Assembly: GCF_010183535.1 (NCBI RefSeq)
Contig: NC_071332.1
Coordinates: 17,794,001-17,858,000 of the forward strand
DNA: 64,000 nt
Source: Caenorhabditis remanei
Taxonomy: Eukaryota > Nematoda > Chromadorea > Rhabditida > Rhabditidae
Direction of reading: 5' to 3'
In this document: positions 26,074-37,337 of the stretch, in pieces
Layout: each line of letters begins with the position of its first letter
Position numbering within the stretch: the first letter of the stretch is position 1
Program-made: the position numbers and the translations under genes
The notes under the pieces: model-generated
What the model saw: the letters and a program-made list of their open reading frames with translations, nothing else
Databases searched by the model: none
What the model was told of the DNA's origin: nothing

Positions 26074-29000
26074 TCAAGAACACAAACACTCACTCTCCGC
26101 GTCATCAATCCCCCTCCTCCTGCTTCTGCCACACGTCATCATTTGTCTCACCGCCCGTCTATAGGGGACAATAAAATAAATTTGAAGAATTGGGTCGAAT
26201 AACGCGGGAAGAGTCATCATGAGGCATAGAGTGTACTGGGAGATGGTTATTTGGGTTCCTGTGGAAAAATTGAGTGAGTGAGGAGGGAGGGGGGGGGGGG
26301 GCTGAAATTACCCGAGTACTTATTATAGATGTAGAAGAATCCAACGGGAACATAACAGAATAGTGGAATCATAATTTGAAGGCCTAGGCCCTGGAAAATG
26401 GTTTGGATTAAGGGGAAGACACAAGGATTCTGAATCTGTTTTCAAATTTCGGGTTGGCCAAAAATGAAGCGAGATACAAAAATTTCTGTAACTCGGTTCA
26501 ATTTTATTTTAGAATAATTTTGAAAACATATTCAGTATCCTCACGCCTAGAGTTTTCTAGTAATTCTAATTTTTATAAAAATTACATGACTAGAAAGCTG
26601 AAGACGTGAGTATTTTGAATCTATTTTTAAATTTTGAATTAGTCAGAAATGAAGCGAAATACAAAAGCTTTTGTAACTCGGTTCAATTTTATTCTAGAAT
26701 AATTTTGAAAACAGATTCAGAACCCGCATTAATTCAACTTTCGAGTGATTCTATTCATTATGAAATTTACTTAATTGGAAAGCTGAAGACCTAAGGATTC
26801 TGAATCTGGTTTCACAATTTGACTAGGATGAAATTGGACCGAGTTACAGGACATTTTGCAACTCGGTCAGTTGTGGACCTAGAAAATAAATGAAAACATA
26901 TTCAGAATCCACACGTCTTCAGCTATCTGAAAACACGAATTTTAATATATTTAGCGTGACAGAAAGCTGAAGACGTGAGGATTCTGAATCTGTTTTCAAA
27001 ATTCTTGTAGGGCGATATCGTACCGAGTTACAAAATGTTTTATATCTCAGTCAGATTTCGATTTAGAGAATATCTGAAAACTGATTCAGAATCCTCACGT
27101 CTTCAGCTTCACAAATATCTTTTGAAGTTTTGAAATTGGTGACCTTACATGAATCAACGCTCTAAACTGCGTCACACTCTGTGCCGACAATGAATTGATG
27201 CTCTGATCTAATATCTTCAACGTCTCTCTCCTCCAATACCACCCTAATAAAGGTGCCAACGTGGCTAAAACTACTAGAGTTACAGTAACCAGCGTCATAC
27301 AAATATTATGAGAATTGGCGAATCCCCCGAATTTCAGATACGGACTGAAATCGTAGTCCGGGTGGATTTGTAGAGTTTCATTGTAGACAAAGTCGAGATC
27401 TATTGGGGGAATGTAGGATAGAATCTGAAAAGTCTGTCTGTGTGTCTGTGCCTTAGATTGTCCGGGTGTCCTTACTGTAATTAGGATTGGAAATAAATAC
27501 CATAGCCCAAAAATATAAACTCGAAAATTGAGATTTTCATGGTACTTGATAGTGATCAGCCTGTAGTAAAGGGTATGTATGTTGAGAACGCCTCCGGTAG
27601 TGGCGGTTGACTGAAAGAATAATATAAATTTGATAAATGAAATGTCCGAAAATAAAGCTGAAGACGTGAGGATTCGGAATCTGTTTTCAAAATTGTTCTA
27701 GAGTGAAATTGAACCGAGATACAGAAACTTTTGTATCTCGTTTCATTTTTGACCAACTCAAATTGTGAAAACAGATTCAGAATCCTTAGGTCTTCAGATT
27801 TCCGGATATACCAATTAATTCTGAAATGATGTGACTAAAAAGCTGAATTCATGCTGAATCTGAATCTGTTTTTTTAAAAATTTATTTTCTAGGGAAACAA
27901 CTGGCCGAGTTGCAACATGCCCTGTAACTCGGTCCAATTTCATCCTACTCTAATTTTGAAACCGGATTCAGAATTCATGTGTCTTCAGCTTTCTACTTAT
28001 GTAAATTTCTTAATAATTAGAATTTCTAGAAAGCTGAAAACGTGAGGATTTTGAACCTGTTTTTGAAATTCTTATAGAGTGAAATTCAACCGAGTTACAG
28101 AAACTTTTGTATCTTGCTTCATTTTTGACCAATTCAAAATTTGAAAACAGATTCAAAATCCATGTGTCTTCAGCATTCTAATTATGTAAATTTCTTAATA
28201 ATTAGAATTTCTAGAAAGCTGACAACGTGAGCATTTTGAACCTGTTTTTGAAATTTTTATAGAATGAAATTGAACCGAGTTATAAGCTTTTGTATCTCGC
28301 TTCATTTTTGGTCAACTCGAAATTTGAAAACAGATTCAGAATCTTTAGGTCTTCAGCTTTCTAATTATGTAAATTTCTTAATAATTAGAATTTCTAGAAA
28401 GCTGACAACGTGAGCATTTTGAACCTGTTTTTGAAATTTTTATAGAATGAAATTGAACAGAGTTACATAAGCTTTTGTATCTCGCTTCATTTTTGGCCAA
28501 CTCGAAATTTGAAAACAGATCCAGAATCCTCACGCCTTCAGCTTTCTAATAATACTAAATATATTAAAATTTATATTTTCAGAAAGCTGAAGACGTGAAG
28601 ATTCTGAATCTGTTTTCAAAATTTTCTTAGAGTGAAATTGAACCGAGTTACAGAATTTTGTTGTATCTCGCTTCATTTTCAATCTAGAAAAATTTTTGAA
28701 ACGGATTCAGAATCCTCACGTTTTCAGCTTCAACTGCAACTCACCAATATAAAAATATAGCCATGAAAACACCACGCAGGCCCCAGATACTTGCACGGTC
28801 CCTGACACATTATGGCGAGTGATTGGGTGTTGTGCACATTTCTAAAGTTTCGAAACGTCCTAAAGTTGTGAAACGTCTACTCACCTGAATTGCAGAAAAA
28901 ATGTCAAAACAGCTAGGCAGAAATTAATGAAATTCGATGGATATAAAAAATATCGCATCGCGCGTAAAACTTTCGTAGTTCTCCAGTAGATTAGGTAGAA

Positions 29001-29081
29001 TAGAAGGGAGTGGAGAAGCATACAGCAGAGAAAATATATTGGGTAGTATATAGAAGCAAACTGGTCTAGGATGAGGTACAT
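26074..29081 (-). CDS. srd-class 7TM chemoreceptor
   Basis: Six exons in phase: 29081-28885, 28841-28745, 27610-27476, 27424-27149, 26390-26312 and 26258-26074; 322 residues. Class marks are QGPCKYLGPAWCFHGY at TM3, LSYIPPIDLDF and FGGFANSHNICM in the loop before TM5, LGLQIMIPLFCYVPVG at TM6 and DPILQIYFIVPYRR at TM7. The start ATG at 29081 follows an acceptor-like CTTTCAG at 29096-29090, consistent with trans-splicing. It is the closest paralog of the srd gene at 38.5-40.1 kb: same exon number, with junctions at matching places. Introns 2 (1.1 kb) and 4 (0.76 kb) are filled with family-2 palindromes. A G-rich run (about 26290-26301) lies in the last intron. Confidence 0.82.
26400..27120. repeat. 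family-2 palindrome array in srd intron 4
   Basis: About four palindromes with AAGCTGAAGACGTGAGGATT-type arms and AACCGAGTTACA/TGTAACTCGGTT cores, spaced about 180 bp. Confidence 0.65.
27650..28735. repeat. family-2 palindrome array in srd intron 2
   Basis: About six palindromes of about 180 bp. Two neighbouring copies (about 28020-28370) are much alike, including TAATTATGTAAATTTCTTAA, which suggests local tandem duplication within the array. Confidence 0.65.
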
Positions 29082-30596
29082 TGGTGAATCTGAAAGTTTT
29101 AAATTTGCTGAGCAGCGACTCACTGACATTGAAAAACGATACTCAGTAAACTGTAAGGAAATTGGCGATAGGATGGAGACTACTCTTCTCGGGTATGTAA
29201 GTGCGCGCTACTGGAATTTTTCACAAAGTTAAAATCTCTGAAATTATTTGGCTGAGCGGACCATTAGCCTTGATACGGAGTGAAATAATTCATTTTTAAA
29301 GTTCTTGAAGAGCTGCTCAGATTAGATGACTGGACATCCGGATACACGGACACACAGACACAGACAAGACAAAAATATAAATATATGAGAAAAAGGGGGA
29401 ACAACAGTCATGCGAACCGAAAATTTAAAAGATAACTGTTTGAAAATTGAGTTTATTGATAGACAAGTAACATTTTGAAGCAAAAATTTATAGAATTTTG
29501 CAAAAAAAATAGTCTCATTTTCCGCAAGCAAATTTTTCTGAGAACTTCAGCAAAAAAAAAACATGAAGACAATGAGGTGACTCTAATACTCATCTGTGTT
29601 TTTTTTTCATTGACGCAAAATGCGAAAAATTCAACAAAAAAATCGGTCAAAAATTTCGTTTGAGCCTCCAAAACAAAAATAAAGCTTTCTATTTTTTGTT
29701 GGAGACTGATTGAATTCAGTCGGGTGGCAATTACGCAATTATTTTGAAAGTTTCTACTCATTCAATCAAAAGTCACTACATTTATTTATTTATTTTTAGG
29801 AATGCTATGATTTCTTTTTCATCTGTGATCTGTCAAAACCTGAAACTTTTTTCCGAGAATTGGCTAAAGATATTTGAAACAAGTGTGTCTGTCAGTGGTG
29901 GAAAATTGGGGAGTTCATGAGTCGGAAGAGACCAAACACCTTCAAGAGTGAGTCTGCAAAGAAAAATGTTTTTTGAGAAAACTTTTTTAGTAAAGGGTGT
30001 CCTGGAAACATCTGTCAGGTAAAGCAAAGTAAACTCAGCAAGTCTGTAGGAGAATTACAGTAGTCAGAGACCGACCTCTAGAGGACAAGACTGTGTTTTT
30101 CAGAAAAAATTTGAATGCCTGGGAAGCTGATAATGTGGGGATTTTGAATTCGTTTTCAAAATTTGAGTAGGATGAAATTGGACCAAGTTACAGGAAATTT
30201 TGCAACTCGGTCAGTTGTGGACCTAGAAAACAATTGAAATAAAATTCAAAATCGTCACGTCTTTAGCTTTTGGGGAACAATAATAAGTACTAAATTTACA
30301 TGATTGGAAAGTTGAAGACGTGAGTATTCTGAATCCGTTTTCAAATTTTTAATTGGTCAGAAATGAAGCGAGACACAAAAGCTTATGTAACTCGGTTCAA
30401 TTTCACTCTAACATTAACACAATTTTGAACACAGATTCAGAATCCTTACGTCATCAACTTCACGGTAATCTAAGTTTATTAAAACATTTTCACAATCCAG
30501 ATTATTTTTAAGTTAAACTCCCGGATAATGAATAGTACTCGACAGAGTTGACACTAACAGTTCGCTAAGAAAAAGTCTATTGGTTTCGAAACGTCC
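29082..30596. other. intergenic with family-2 repeats
   Basis: No gene supported. CGGACACACAGACACAG repeat at about 29340; inverted T/A-rich pair around 29480-29690; two family-2 palindromes at about 30115-30470. Confidence 0.4.
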
Positions 30597-33500
30597 TGTT
30601 GCAACCCACGTTGCATAACTATTACGTGAAAACCTTTCCTAGGTTTTCACCATCTTATTATTCTAATTCCCCACTGACCTTCCATGAAAGGTCAGATCTT
30701 ATCAATGTGAGGCTCAACTCTCTGTCTCACATCAGTTCGAGTTACTCCTCTTGTCGTGAATAAACAAGTTCGCTACTTCGTCTCTTACACTCCACACCCC
30801 GGCCCAGCAATGGCAGACAGCCCGACTCAACATGGCGATCAGGACACTCAAGCAGCAATTCTGAAACTCACGGAGCAGGTCATGAATCTAATGACAATCT
30901 TCACTCAAAATCAAACCCCACCGGCCGCTGCCTCAAGCTCAACAGTTACTCCTACTTTCGATTCGAGCAAACTAATGGACACAATAAGTAGCAGAATTCC
31001 TATGTTCACATATGTCCCTGAGGAAGAGAAGACTTTTGAAGGGTGGTTCAATAGATACGAGGAAATAGTCACTAAGGATGGAGCACAACTTGCGGACGAT
31101 ACCAAAACCCGAGTCATCCTAGCTAAGTTAAGTCCAACAGATTATGCCCACTACACTAATCGTATTCTTCCAAAGGTGCCCAATGAGCTGAGTTTTAATG
31201 AAACGATTGGTGTGCTAAAAACAACATTCAAATCGACGACGTCAGTGTTTCGGAAGAGACAAGAATTTCTGAGAAGTGAATACAGTGGTGGATCGCTTGA
31301 AGAATATACTGGAAGCATTCTACGAGGATATACTTCGTCTGAATTCAAAAAAATGTCCGATGATCAACTGTGCTGCTTGATCTGGATCAATGGAATGAAG
31401 GACAGCAGCTACCAAGACATCAGAACAAGAGCATTGCAAGTTTTAGAGCAAAAACCGAGAATTACATTGTTGGAGATGGAAGCGGAAGTGAAGAGAGTGT
31501 TGGATATTAGAGCAGATTCAAAATCAGTGGCACCCAGCAACCAAAGCCCGGAAGTTCAAGCCGTCCAAAAGAAGCCACAAAATCAACACACTCAAAACAA
31601 AACGGAGAAGCCACCGCCATCTCCATGCTACCGATGTGGCGGAAGTCACTGGTCAAAGGACTGCAAGTACCAAACGGCAACGTGCAGGACCTGTAATAAA
31701 ACCGGACACATAGCAAAGAGTTGTAGATCAAAACCGAGAGACCATCCAAAAGTTAATCATAAGGTGAAGACCGTTTTCGTTGGAGTGGCTGCTACTCATG
31801 GATCAACTCGCATATACAAATCGGTGACTATCAATGGCAAACCAATAAAAATGTTACTGGATACTGGTGCGGACGTTACTCTCGTGAACTTGGCTGACTG
31901 GAAACGTCTCGGACGACCGAAGTTGGAACCACCGTCAATTCGAGTGCGAGCAGCCAACAATCAAGTCATCACCGTGAAAGGATCATTTAACTGCAACTTC
32001 GAGTTAAACGGAGTCAGAGCCACTGGTACCGCCCATGTCACCGAAACGAATACATTACTGGGAATAGATTGGGTTGCTCAAGACCAAACGTTCTGGAAGT
32101 TATTACATGATGCACCAACAATCAACTCTGCCAGTACCTCCTCCGGATCAGCATGCAGCTACCTGGACGGACTGAGGGATGGGCTGAAAGTTGATTTGAG
32201 CAGTGAATACCCAGACGTTTTCCAAGCAGGGCTTGGATTATGTACAAAAATGAGAGCGAAACTCAAATTGAAACCCAATGCACAACCAGTATTCCGGAAA
32301 TCGCGTCCGGTGCCATATGCATCACTCGAAGCACTATCCAATGAAATTGACCGTCTTGAAGCAACTGGAGTTTTGAAGTCTTTGGATCATTCGGATTGGG
32401 CAGCACCAGTTGTAGCTGTCACTAAGAAGAATGGATCGATACGTTTATGCTCAGATTTCTCCACAGGACTCAACGACGCTATTGAAGCTCATCAGCACCC
32501 TCTTCCGACTGCGGACGACATATTTGCCAAACTAAACGGTGGGAAGTTCTTTTCACAGATAGATCTTGCCGATGCATATTTACAGATTGAGGTAGATGAT
32601 GATTCTAAGAAACTTCTCGTTATCAATACGCACAAAGGCCTCTTCCACTACAATAGACTACCATTCGGAGTGAAAGCTGCTCCCGGGATATTTCAGCAAG
32701 TGATGGATACAATGCTTGCGGGATTAGATGGTGTATCCTGCTACTTGGATGACATTATCGTAACTGGCTGCTCCGTAGAAGAGCACAATCAACGTGTGAA
32801 GAAGGTTATTGAACGGATTGCATCGTTTGGATTCCGAATGCGACTGGAGAAGTGTTCATTCCTCATGCCGGAGATACAATTCCTCGGATTCGTTATAAAT
32901 GAACAAGGACGAAAGCCGGATCCACAGAAAATTGCAGACATCAAAGCAATGCCGGCTCCCAAGAATGCTATCGAAGTCAGGTCATTTCTTGGACTGATAC
33001 AATTTTATGGCACCTTCGTAAGGGACCTACACCGACTCAGACCACCATTGGATAAGCTTACCAATAAGGATGTGGAATTCAAATGGAATACGGAATGTCA
33101 GCATGCGTTCGACCAGGTCAAGGAAATGCTACAATCAGATCTGTTGTTGACCCACTACAATCCGAAACTTCCAATCATTGTGGCCGCCGATGCTTCGCAG
33201 TACGGAATCGGAGCCACCATATCACACCGATTTCCAGATGGGAAAGAAAAAGCCATATACCACGTGAGTAAGGCACTGAATAAAGCCCAACGTAATTACA
33301 GCCAAATCGAAAAAGAGGCATTTGGCCTAGTCACCGCTGTCACCAAGTTCCACAAGTTTGTACATGACCGTCGGTTCACTCTCAGAACTGATCATAAACC
33401 ACTACTATCGATCTTTGGGGAGAAGAAAGGAGTGCCAATTTACACCGCAAATAGACTTCAACGCTGGGCTACCATACTGATGAATTATAATTTCTCGATT

Positions 33501-34701
33501 GAATACATTAATACTAAGGACTTCGGACAAGTGGACGCGTTATCTCGATTGATATCTGACCAGATGCAGCAAAGAGAAGAGACTGAAGAGGTTGTTATTG
33601 CCCACATAGAAGGTGACATAATTTGCAGTCTGGATCGTGTTTGTGATCAATTGCCGGTTACTGTGGATATCATTCGAAGTGAAACTCATCGTGACAAGTT
33701 GCTCATGAAAGTTATGGAATGCATCCGGAGTGGAAAATGGCCGGTACTGGACAAAGCCGCGCCAATATGGTTGTTCCAACAGCGTCAAACTGAGTTATCC
33801 ATAGTGCAAGAATGTGTTATGATAGGTGAGAGAATAGTGCTACCAACCTCTCTAAAAACTGAAGTTCTCATCATGTTACATCGCGGTCATCCTGGAATCG
33901 TCCGAATGAAGAAACTAGCTAGAAGTTACGTTTATTGGCCGGCAATGGATAAGGATATTGAGAATCTCGTTAAATGCTGCGATCCTTGTGCCGGAGCTGC
34001 AAAGAATCCAGTAAAGAACGTCCTACACTCGTGGCCGTGCTCAACCAAGCCGTGGAATCGCGTACATGCCGATTACTGTGGACCACTACAAGGTATATAC
34101 TATCTCGTGATTGTAGATTCTTACTCGAAATGGCCGGAGATCTACGCCACGAAGTCAATCACAACAAGCGCAACCATTCACATCTTCCGACAAGTATTCG
34201 CTCAATTCGGCAATCCTGAGATTCTGGTCACTGACAATGGCTCCCAATTTAGTTCGAAACAGCTGGAACAGTTCTGCAAGCTTAATGGAATCACCCACGT
34301 CCGCTCACCCCCATTTCATCCACAATCAAATGGGCAAGCTGAACGATTCGTGGACACCCTGAAAAGGGCACTACAAAAGTTAAGAGGGGAAGGGAACTCT
34401 GACTCTGCCGTGACCACATTTCTACAGACTTATCGAGCTACTCCATGTGCAGCCAGCCCAAACGGATTGTCACCAGCCGAGAACTTCCTCAACCGCAAAC
34501 TCCGAACAGAACTCGATTTACTGCTCCCTATGGACCCGAATGTTGGTGATCGAAACCGGAAGATGGAAGAGCAGTTCAAAAACCAACACGGAGCCATGCC
34601 TCGTCACTTTGTCGTCAACCAAAAGGTTTACGTCAAAGACTATAGATCTCCGAAAGCTACTTGGATTCCAGGTATCATCATTCGGAAACTGGGCGGAACA
34701 A
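30597..34701 (+). mobile_element. Ty3/gypsy retrotransposon, 3'-truncated
   Basis: Starts with a 5' LTR (about 30597-30832, TGTTGCAACC...CTCAACA, with AATAAA at about 30759), followed by the primer-binding-like TGGCGATCAGGA at 30833. Then one long gag-pol frame. Homology to gypsy pol ends near 34701, where a long palindrome begins. No 3' LTR of this type is found in the window, so LTR age cannot be judged. The LTR boundaries are inferred from TG/CA and the primer site only. Confidence 0.75.
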
Positions 34702-34937
34702 TATATAACCTATTCTCTGTAAGACTCGAGTATGGTCACTGTAGGTTCGGGCCTAGGGCGTGTAAGATAGCTACAGCTTTGAAACTTTCAAAGAACGTTT
34801 ATGAGGACATGTGCAACACATATGCACAATATTGGGTCGCAGCTCCGGGTTACTGTAGTACGGTAGGTGCTCATAGGTCAAAAAATGAACTTTTTGAAAA
34901 TCGATCGGGGAAAGCTGAAATTTTTAGCATATATTGA
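30810..34937 (+). CDS. Gag-Pol polyprotein of the gypsy element
   Basis: One open frame, about 1375 residues from the ATG at 30810 (which lies within the inferred LTR; a later in-frame ATG at about 30885 is an alternative). Order: Gag core (about 50-240), two CCHC knuckles (CYRCGGSHWSKDC near 273, CRTCNKTGHIAKSC near 292), aspartic protease LLDTGAD (about 349-355), reverse transcriptase with CYLDDIIV (about 644-651), RNase H AADASQYG (about 792), an HHCC integrase finger (about 1027-1065) and integrase core with Asp1088, Asp1142 and Glu1178 in DD35E spacing. All catalytic residues seen are present and no internal stop occurs. The last about 78 residues come from the adjoining palindrome, replacing the normal C-terminus. 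It may still supply enzymes to the gag-only element at 16.2 kb (inference). Confidence 0.88.
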   Translation: MADSPTQHGDQDTQAAILKLTEQVMNLMTIFTQNQTPPAAASSSTVTPTFDSSKLMDTISSRIPMFTYVPEEEKTFEGWFNRYEEIVTKDGAQLADDTKTRVILAKLSPTDYAHYTNRILPKVPNELSFNETIGVLKTTFKSTTSVFRKRQEFLRSEYSGGSLEEYTGSILRGYTSSEFKKMSDDQLCCLIWINGMKDSSYQDIRTRALQVLEQKPRITLLEMEAEVKRVLDIRADSKSVAPSNQSPEVQAVQKKPQNQHTQNKTEKPPPSPCYRCGGSHWSKDCKYQTATCRTCNKTGHIAKSCRSKPRDHPKVNHKVKTVFVGVAATHGSTRIYKSVTINGKPIKMLLDTGADVTLVNLADWKRLGRPKLEPPSIRVRAANNQVITVKGSFNCNFELNGVRATGTAHVTETNTLLGIDWVAQDQTFWKLLHDAPTINSASTSSGSACSYLDGLRDGLKVDLSSEYPDVFQAGLGLCTKMRAKLKLKPNAQPVFRKSRPVPYASLEALSNEIDRLEATGVLKSLDHSDWAAPVVAVTKKNGSIRLCSDFSTGLNDAIEAHQHPLPTADDIFAKLNGGKFFSQIDLADAYLQIEVDDDSKKLLVINTHKGLFHYNRLPFGVKAAPGIFQQVMDTMLAGLDGVSCYLDDIIVTGCSVEEHNQRVKKVIERIASFGFRMRLEKCSFLMPEIQFLGFVINEQGRKPDPQKIADIKAMPAPKNAIEVRSFLGLIQFYGTFVRDLHRLRPPLDKLTNKDVEFKWNTECQHAFDQVKEMLQSDLLLTHYNPKLPIIVAADASQYGIGATISHRFPDGKEKAIYHVSKALNKAQRNYSQIEKEAFGLVTAVTKFHKFVHDRRFTLRTDHKPLLSIFGEKKGVPIYTANRLQRWATILMNYNFSIEYINTKDFGQVDALSRLISDQMQQREETEEVVIAHIEGDIICSLDRVCDQLPVTVDIIRSETHRDKLLMKVMECIRSGKWPVLDKAAPIWLFQQRQTELSIVQECVMIGERIVLPTSLKTEVLIMLHRGHPGIVRMKKLARSYVYWPAMDKDIENLVKCCDPCAGAAKNPVKNVLHSWPCSTKPWNRVHADYCGPLQGIYYLVIVDSYSKWPEIYATKSITTSATIHIFRQVFAQFGNPEILVTDNGSQFSSKQLEQFCKLNGITHVRSPPFHPQSNGQAERFVDTLKRALQKLRGEGNSDSAVTTFLQTYRATPCAASPNGLSPAENFLNRKLRTELDLLLPMDPNVGDRNRKMEEQFKNQHGAMPRHFVVNQKVYVKDYRSPKATWIPGIIIRKLGGTIYNLFSVRLEYGHCRFGPRACKIATALKLSKNVYEDMCNTYAQYWVAAPGYCSTVGAHRSKNELFENRSGKAEIFSIY

Positions 34938-37337
34938 ATAGGAATAGAGTATTCATTTCACAAAGTTTCAGAATTTTTGAAACTTTTTCAACCGAGTTAT
35001 GGTCAAAAAACACACTTTTTTGACCAATTTTTTGAGAAATACCAAAATTGGGGTACTTAATCGGAATTTCCCCATTCCAAATTTATTATTTTCATATTTG
35101 TTATTATTTTCCCTTTTGATCAAAAAAAAATTCAATAAAAAAAACCTCGACCGAAGGGTTGAAATCCAAGCGAGAAAAAGCAACAAAATTTTTTTTTGAG
35201 ATTTTAAAGATTTTGTTTTAGAAATGCGTAGTCCTTGTGATTTGCAACATTTTTTGTTTTAACACTTATGTCTTCACTCTTCACCATCACATAGAAATTT
35301 TGAATTTAGTGTAAATCTTCAATTGAGCGGCGTGTGACTTCCAGCTGTCGCGTAAGAGCGGCATACACAAAATAAATGTTTTTCTTCAAATAATTTTATT
35401 ATTGGGCTTTGTTTGACAATAAACTGCTTACTGTAGAAGACAATTCGGTACGTTTTTCATTCACAAAGTTGTGTGATTAATCTCTCACATGAGAATCTCT
35501 TACGTTGGGAACCGCAGATCTTGATATTTTTATTGTAACAGACATTACTTGGTCTTACTAAAAAACTCCTAAAGTAGTAGCGGCGTTCTCCCAAGTTTTG
35601 CTTAAAAAAATCGATTTTTTGTTTTTTTGGAAAATTTTTTAGTCAACTCACTTTGGCTCTTCATAACTTCTCACATTTTCAATATTTTTAGAATAATTTT
35701 TTTGCAAATGATTGGTAAAGACATGTTCTTTATTTTTGCTCATTGTATTATAAAGCTCCTACCTTGTCGGAATGAGATAATTTGGGAATTACTTTTATTT
35801 TGAAAAAACGTTCTCAAGAGACAGAGTCCATTCGAAGAATTGATAGATGATGCAAGTTCACACACTCAAATGTAGATCAAACCAAAAAATGAGATTTACT
35901 TCGAAATTTAGACTCCTTTACAGGCTATTTATGTATTACTACCATACATACACTCTACTCATTAACAGAAGACCATCTTTTTTTCCAAAACTCAGATTTG
36001 GGTCTTTTTTTTAAAGGTGTCAACATAAAAAATGTTTTAAATTGAAATGGAAATCAGGCCACTGTGTTCTTTTTCCCATCACGTGACCTAAAAATGAAAA
36101 ATTCAGAAAAAATTAGTTGTAGAGTAGTAATACATAAACTTCCTGTAAAGGAGTCTAAAATTCAAAGTAAATCTTTATTATTTGGTTTGATCTACATTTG
36201 AGTGTGTGAACTTGCATCATCCGTCAGATGATCAAATGGACTCTGTCTCTTTATAACGTTTTTCCAAAATAAAAGTAGTTCCTAAATTATCTCATTCCGA
36301 CAAAATAGTAGCTTTATAACACAATGAGCAAAAATAAAGAACATGTCTTTACCAATCATTTGCAAAAAAATTATTCTAAAAATATTGAAAATGTGAGAAG
36401 TTATGAAGAGCCAAAGTGAGTTGACTAAAAAATTTTCCAAAAAAACAAAAAATCGATTTTTTTAAGCAAAACTTGGGAGAACGCCGCTACTACTTTAGGA
36501 GTTTTTTAGTAAGACCAAGTAATGTCTGTTACAATAAAAATATCAAGATCTGCGGTTCCCAACGTAAGAGATTCTCATGTGAGAGATTAATCACACAACT
36601 TTGTGAATGAAAAACGTACCGAATTGTCTTCTACAGTAAGCAGTTTATTGTCAAACAAAGCCCAATAATAAAATTATTTGAACAAAAACATTTATTTTGT
36701 GTATGCCGCTCTTACGCGACAGCTGGAAGTCACACGCCGCTCAATTGAAGATTTACACTAAATTCAAAATTTCTATGTGATGGTGAAGAGTGAAGACATA
36801 AGTGTTAATACAAAAAATGTTGCAAATCACAAGGACTACGCATTTCTAAAACAAAATCTTTAAAATCTCAAAAAAAAAATTTTGTTGCTTTTTCTCGCTT
36901 GGATTTCAACCCTTCGATCGAGGTTTTTTTTATTGAATTTTTTTTTGATCAAAAGGGAAAATAATAACAAATATGAAAATAATAAATTTGGAATGGGGAA
37001 ATTCCGATTAAGTACCCCAATTTTGGTATTTCTCAAAAAATTGGTCAAAAAAGTGTGTTTTTTGACCATAACTCGGTTGAAAAAGTTTCAAAAATTTTGA
37101 AACTTTGTGAAATGAATACTCTATTCCTATTCAATATATGCTAAAAATTTCAGCTTTCCCCGATCGATTTTCAAAAAGTTCATTTTTTGACCTATGAGCA
37201 CCTACCGTACTACAGTAACCCGGAGCTGCGACCCAATATTGTGCAGGTGTGTTGCACAACACTCAAAGTACATGATCATATAAAAATCTAAGCCTAGGGC
37301 ACGCGTTGCTCGAGTCTTACAGAGAACGCGTTATATA
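34702..37337. repeat. 2.6-kb near-perfect palindrome (LONGPAL-like foldback element)
   Basis: Two inverted arms of about 1.24 kb each, 34702 to about 35943 and about 36122 to 37337, around a 178-bp spacer. Matched pairs include TTCTCTGTAAGACTCGAG at the outer ends, CAATATTGGGTCGCAGCTCC, and GTAAGACCAAGTAATGTCTG near the middle. The arms differ at scattered bases (for example CTCGACCGAAG against CTCGATCGAAG), so it is unlikely to be a simple assembly fold. Short frames occur mirrored in both arms and are not genes. Left flank is gypsy pol, right flank is an LTR of another element; hence no clean target duplication can be read. TATATA lies at both borders. Confidence 0.75.

Noticed and set aside
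26285..26303. G-rich run as a second monoG tract
   Set aside because: Shorter and interrupted by an A; it lies in an intron and is noted only within the srd entry.
34999..37100. Mirrored short frames in both palindrome arms
   Set aside because: The same peptides appear on opposite strands only because the arms are inverted copies; they are hydrophobic, A/T-driven and lack any start context.
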